From: UMGS1387 sp045646465
GTDB lineage: Bacteria > Bacillota > Clostridia > Oscillospirales > CAG-382
Assembly (NCBI GenBank): GCA_045646465.1
Contig: JAZRKT010000036.1
Span: 1 to 16,620, forward strand
Direction of reading: 5' to 3'
Length of the DNA stretch: 16,620 bases
Shown here: one piece after another, positions 14,811 through 16,620 of the stretch
How the letters are laid out: each line of letters starts with the position of its first letter
How positions within the stretch are numbered: the stretch's first letter is position 1
Program-made: the position numbers and the translations under genes
Notes under the pieces: model-generated
Databases searched by the model: none
The model's input: only the letters and a program-made list of their open reading frames with translations
Told to the model about the DNA's origin: nothing

Positions 14811-15082
14811 TTTTATAATGCTTTGTTTGCTCTCATTTTTCGGATTTACTTATAACTGTCTTACAATCTGACACCTTATTTTGTGTAACCCTTTTGTAAA
14901 AAAGTGCCATTAACTCAATGAAACAGACAAGTTCTACTTCATTTGTTCCGTAAAAGGATGCATTGATACATACAAGATATACCGTAACAGGATAAATTTA
15001 ACACTACATTTAGCATTTTTACCAAATATTGGTGTCAAAATTTGTCTAAAGCAATGATTTATTAAAAAAAAACGAAAATCAC
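14811..15082. other. Non-coding region upstream of the purine permease
   Basis: About 270 bases without a gene. ACCAA-ATA-TTGGT at 15021-15033 is a short interrupted dyad. At 14933-14985, 'AAGTTCTAC' and 'CCGTAAA' occur in the order seen in purine riboswitches, but the pairing arms and the upstream half are missing (see rejected items). I see nothing else. Confidence 0.45.
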
Positions 15083-15111
15083 TTGCCAAAGTGGCAAATA
15101 TAGTATAAAAT
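15083..15111 (+). promoter_or_regulatory. Promoter with overlapping inverted repeat ahead of the permease
   Basis: TTGCCA (15083-15088), 17 bp, TAAAAT (15106-15111) is a plausible sigma-A promoter. The -35 box is itself the left arm of TTGCCA-AAG-TGGCAA (15083-15097), an exact 6-bp inverted repeat that could be an operator. Transcription would start near 15118, about 31 nt before the ATG. Confidence 0.5.
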
Positions 15112-15148
15112 AAATGTGTCCTAACTGAAAAAATAAGGAGTGATTTTA

Positions 15149-16582
15149 ATGGACAAGTTCTTCAAACTAAAGGAGAACGGTACAAACGTAAGAACTGAAA
15201 TCGCTGCAGGTCTTACAACATTCTTTGCGATGGCTTACATCGTATTCGTAAATCCCAATCAGGTTGCTGCCGAAGGTGCTAATGGTTGGCTCGCCGGCTT
15301 AGGTGCTGATTCCGCCGCCTTGGGAAAAATCTGGAATTCCGTTTTTATTGCATCAATTCTCGCAGCTTTTCTAGGAACTATTCTTTACACATTCATTGCA
15401 AATCTTCCGTTTGCACAGGCTTGTGGAATGGGCTTAAATGCCTTCTTCTGCACAACATTCGTTTCAGGTGCATATTTTGCCGGTGTCGGTGTTATTGATG
15501 GATATCAATCCGGTCTTGCAATTATCTTCCTTTCCGGTGTTCTGTTTTTGCTTCTTTCTATCACGGGTGCCAGAACCTTTATTGCCAAGAATATGCCTGA
15601 CTGCCTGAAAAAATCAATTCCTGCAGGTATTGGTCTTTTTATTGCATTTATTGGCTTCCAGAATGTTGGTATCATTCAGTCAAACCCATATACACTTGTT
15701 CAGTTTAATGATATTCATGGTGCTCTCTCTTCCGGCACATTCAAGCAAACTGCCCTCCCTGCACTTGTTGCTTTACTCGGTTTTGTAATCATCGGTATTC
15801 TCGGCAAGCTTAAGGTTAAGGGTAATGTTATCCTTGGTATCATTGCTTCTACAGTCCTTTATTATCTGTTTATGTGGCAGGTTCCCTCATTTGATGGAAC
15901 AAGCGTTGTTCAGCCATTCAAGGATTTTGCAGAAATCGGTCTTTTCGGTTTCGTAGACGGATTCAAGAATCTCACAGCTGCTCACATCGGTTCAATTTTC
16001 AATGTAGTTGTTATCGTTATCACTTTCTGTCTGGTTGATATGTTCGACACGCTTGGAACTCTCTACGGTGCTGCTTCTCAGGCTAATATGCTTGACGAAA
16101 ACGGCGACCCTGTTAAGATTAACAAGTCTATGCTTTGCGACTCTGTCGCAACTGTTGGCGGTGCTGCAATGGGTACTTCCACTTGTACTACATTCGTTGA
16201 ATGTTCTGCCGGTGTTGCTGAAGGCGGAAGAACAGGTCTTACATCTCTTGTTACTTCTATTTGCTTTGCACTTTGTCTCTTTATTTCTCCTCTTGCCAGC
16301 ATCATTCCATCAGCAGCTACAGCTCCTGCCCTTATCTATGTAGGTGTTCTTATGGTTAAGAACTTTGCTAAGGTTGACATGGATGATCTTTCATCTGCAA
16401 TTCCCGCATTTGTTACACTTGTTATGATGCCTTTGACATATTCCATTTCTAATGGTATTGGTCTTGGTGCTATTACATACACTCTTATGAAAATATTCAC
16501 CGGCAAGTACCAGAAGAAGGATATAATGATTACAATTATTGCTCTGCTCTTTATAGCAAGATTTGTACTCGTAACTATGTAA
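15149..16582 (+). CDS. NCS2-family (AzgA-type) adenine/guanine/hypoxanthine permease
   Basis: This 477-residue inner-membrane transporter should take up purine bases by proton symport. The family signatures are 'RTEIAAGLTTFFAMAYIVFVNP' near residue 16 (here read in two parts, 'RTEIAAGLTTFF' and 'AMAYIVFVNP'), 'ACGMGLNAFF' near 90, 'FCLVDMFDTLGTLYG' near 295, and 'AMGTSTCTTFVECSAGVAEG' near 340 followed by 'GRTGLTSLV'. About 12-14 hydrophobic segments are visible. AGGAG lies 8 nt before ATG 15149; the frame opens at GTG 15140, which overlaps that AGGAG. It is close to B. subtilis PbuG/PbuO in type; substrate preference among purines cannot be read from the sequence. It is a single-gene unit between two terminators. 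Confidence 0.92.
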   Translation: MDKFFKLKENGTNVRTEIAAGLTTFFAMAYIVFVNPNQVAAEGANGWLAGLGADSAALGKIWNSVFIASILAAFLGTILYTFIANLPFAQACGMGLNAFFCTTFVSGAYFAGVGVIDGYQSGLAIIFLSGVLFLLLSITGARTFIAKNMPDCLKKSIPAGIGLFIAFIGFQNVGIIQSNPYTLVQFNDIHGALSSGTFKQTALPALVALLGFVIIGILGKLKVKGNVILGIIASTVLYYLFMWQVPSFDGTSVVQPFKDFAEIGLFGFVDGFKNLTAAHIGSIFNVVVIVITFCLVDMFDTLGTLYGAASQANMLDENGDPVKINKSMLCDSVATVGGAAMGTSTCTTFVECSAGVAEGGRTGLTSLVTSICFALCLFISPLASIIPSAATAPALIYVGVLMVKNFAKVDMDDLSSAIPAFVTLVMMPLTYSISNGIGLGAITYTLMKIFTGKYQKKDIMITIIALLFIARFVLVTM

Positions 16583-16604
16583 TTTAATATACAATAGAAT
16601 GGCC

Positions 16605-16620
16605 GACCGCTTTTGCGGTC
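16605..16620 (+). terminator. Terminator hairpin at right edge (partial)
   Basis: GACCGC, TTTT, GCGGTC is a perfect 6-bp stem with a tetraloop, 22 nt after the permease stop. The expected T-tract lies outside the window. Confidence 0.6.

Noticed and set aside
14933..14985. Purine-riboswitch-like pieces (AAGTTCTAC, then CCGTAAA, then GATAC) before the purine permease
   Set aside because: The order recalls the guanine/adenine aptamer, but the P3 arms do not pair, the first conserved TATAAT-type junction and the P2 stem are missing, and no P1 closes the element. A degenerate relic is possible; a covariance-model search (Rfam purine) with a significant hit would reverse this.

Overview
The window looks like chromosome from a spore-forming, low-to-moderate GC Firmicute, most likely a gut-type Clostridia/Oscillospiraceae relative. 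The reasons are three sporulation genes of the yqfC, yqfD and ylbJ families, clostridial GGAGG ribosome binding sites, sigma-A-type TTGACA/TATAAT promoters, and gene types common in that group: an archaeal/fungal-type aspartate-semialdehyde dehydrogenase, a CofE-like protein and a KHG/KDPG aldolase with a VOC tail. The lineage is inferred from gene content only.

Left edge (1-700). The first 28 codons of a minus-strand membrane or secreted protein run off the edge. Next comes an AT-rich stretch holding a 44-bp inverted repeat that resembles two fused insertion-sequence ends, then a decayed 3' piece of a large serine recombinase (one in-frame stop and one frameshift), closed by a hairpin terminator. 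This is an old mobile-element scar.

Minus-strand block (737-7494). Reading leftwards from the right: yqfC and yqfD (sporulation), then a 1020-residue membrane-anchored cell-wall enzyme joining a GHL10-type glycosidase domain to a C-terminal zinc amidase, then nth (endonuclease III), whose TTG start overlaps the end of the previous gene, then a separately promoted F420-ligase-family protein.

Plus-strand block 1 (7580-8623) is a ylbJ-like sporulation membrane protein, divergent from yqfC across 85 bp. Plus-strand block 2 (8733-12200) is a probable operon ending in a strong terminator: a 74-residue four-cysteine protein, the aldolase-VOC fusion, a 169-residue cysteine-cluster protein, a ywlG/UPF0340 protein and asd.

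Plus-strand block 3 (12382-14800) has a consensus promoter, then ylxM, ffh, rpsP and khpA, and a perfect 10-bp terminator: protein-targeting and translation genes in their usual order, but without rimM and trmD afterwards. The window ends with an AzgA-type purine permease (15149-16582) whose promoter carries a small inverted repeat, followed by a terminator hairpin cut by the window edge.

I found no convincing evidence for a new defence system, CRISPR array, riboswitch or other undescribed multi-gene system. The most interesting items are the aldolase-VOC fusion between two uncharacterised cysteine-rich proteins, the GHL10-amidase fusion, the CofE-family protein without visible F420 genes, and the divergent yqfCD/ylbJ pair.
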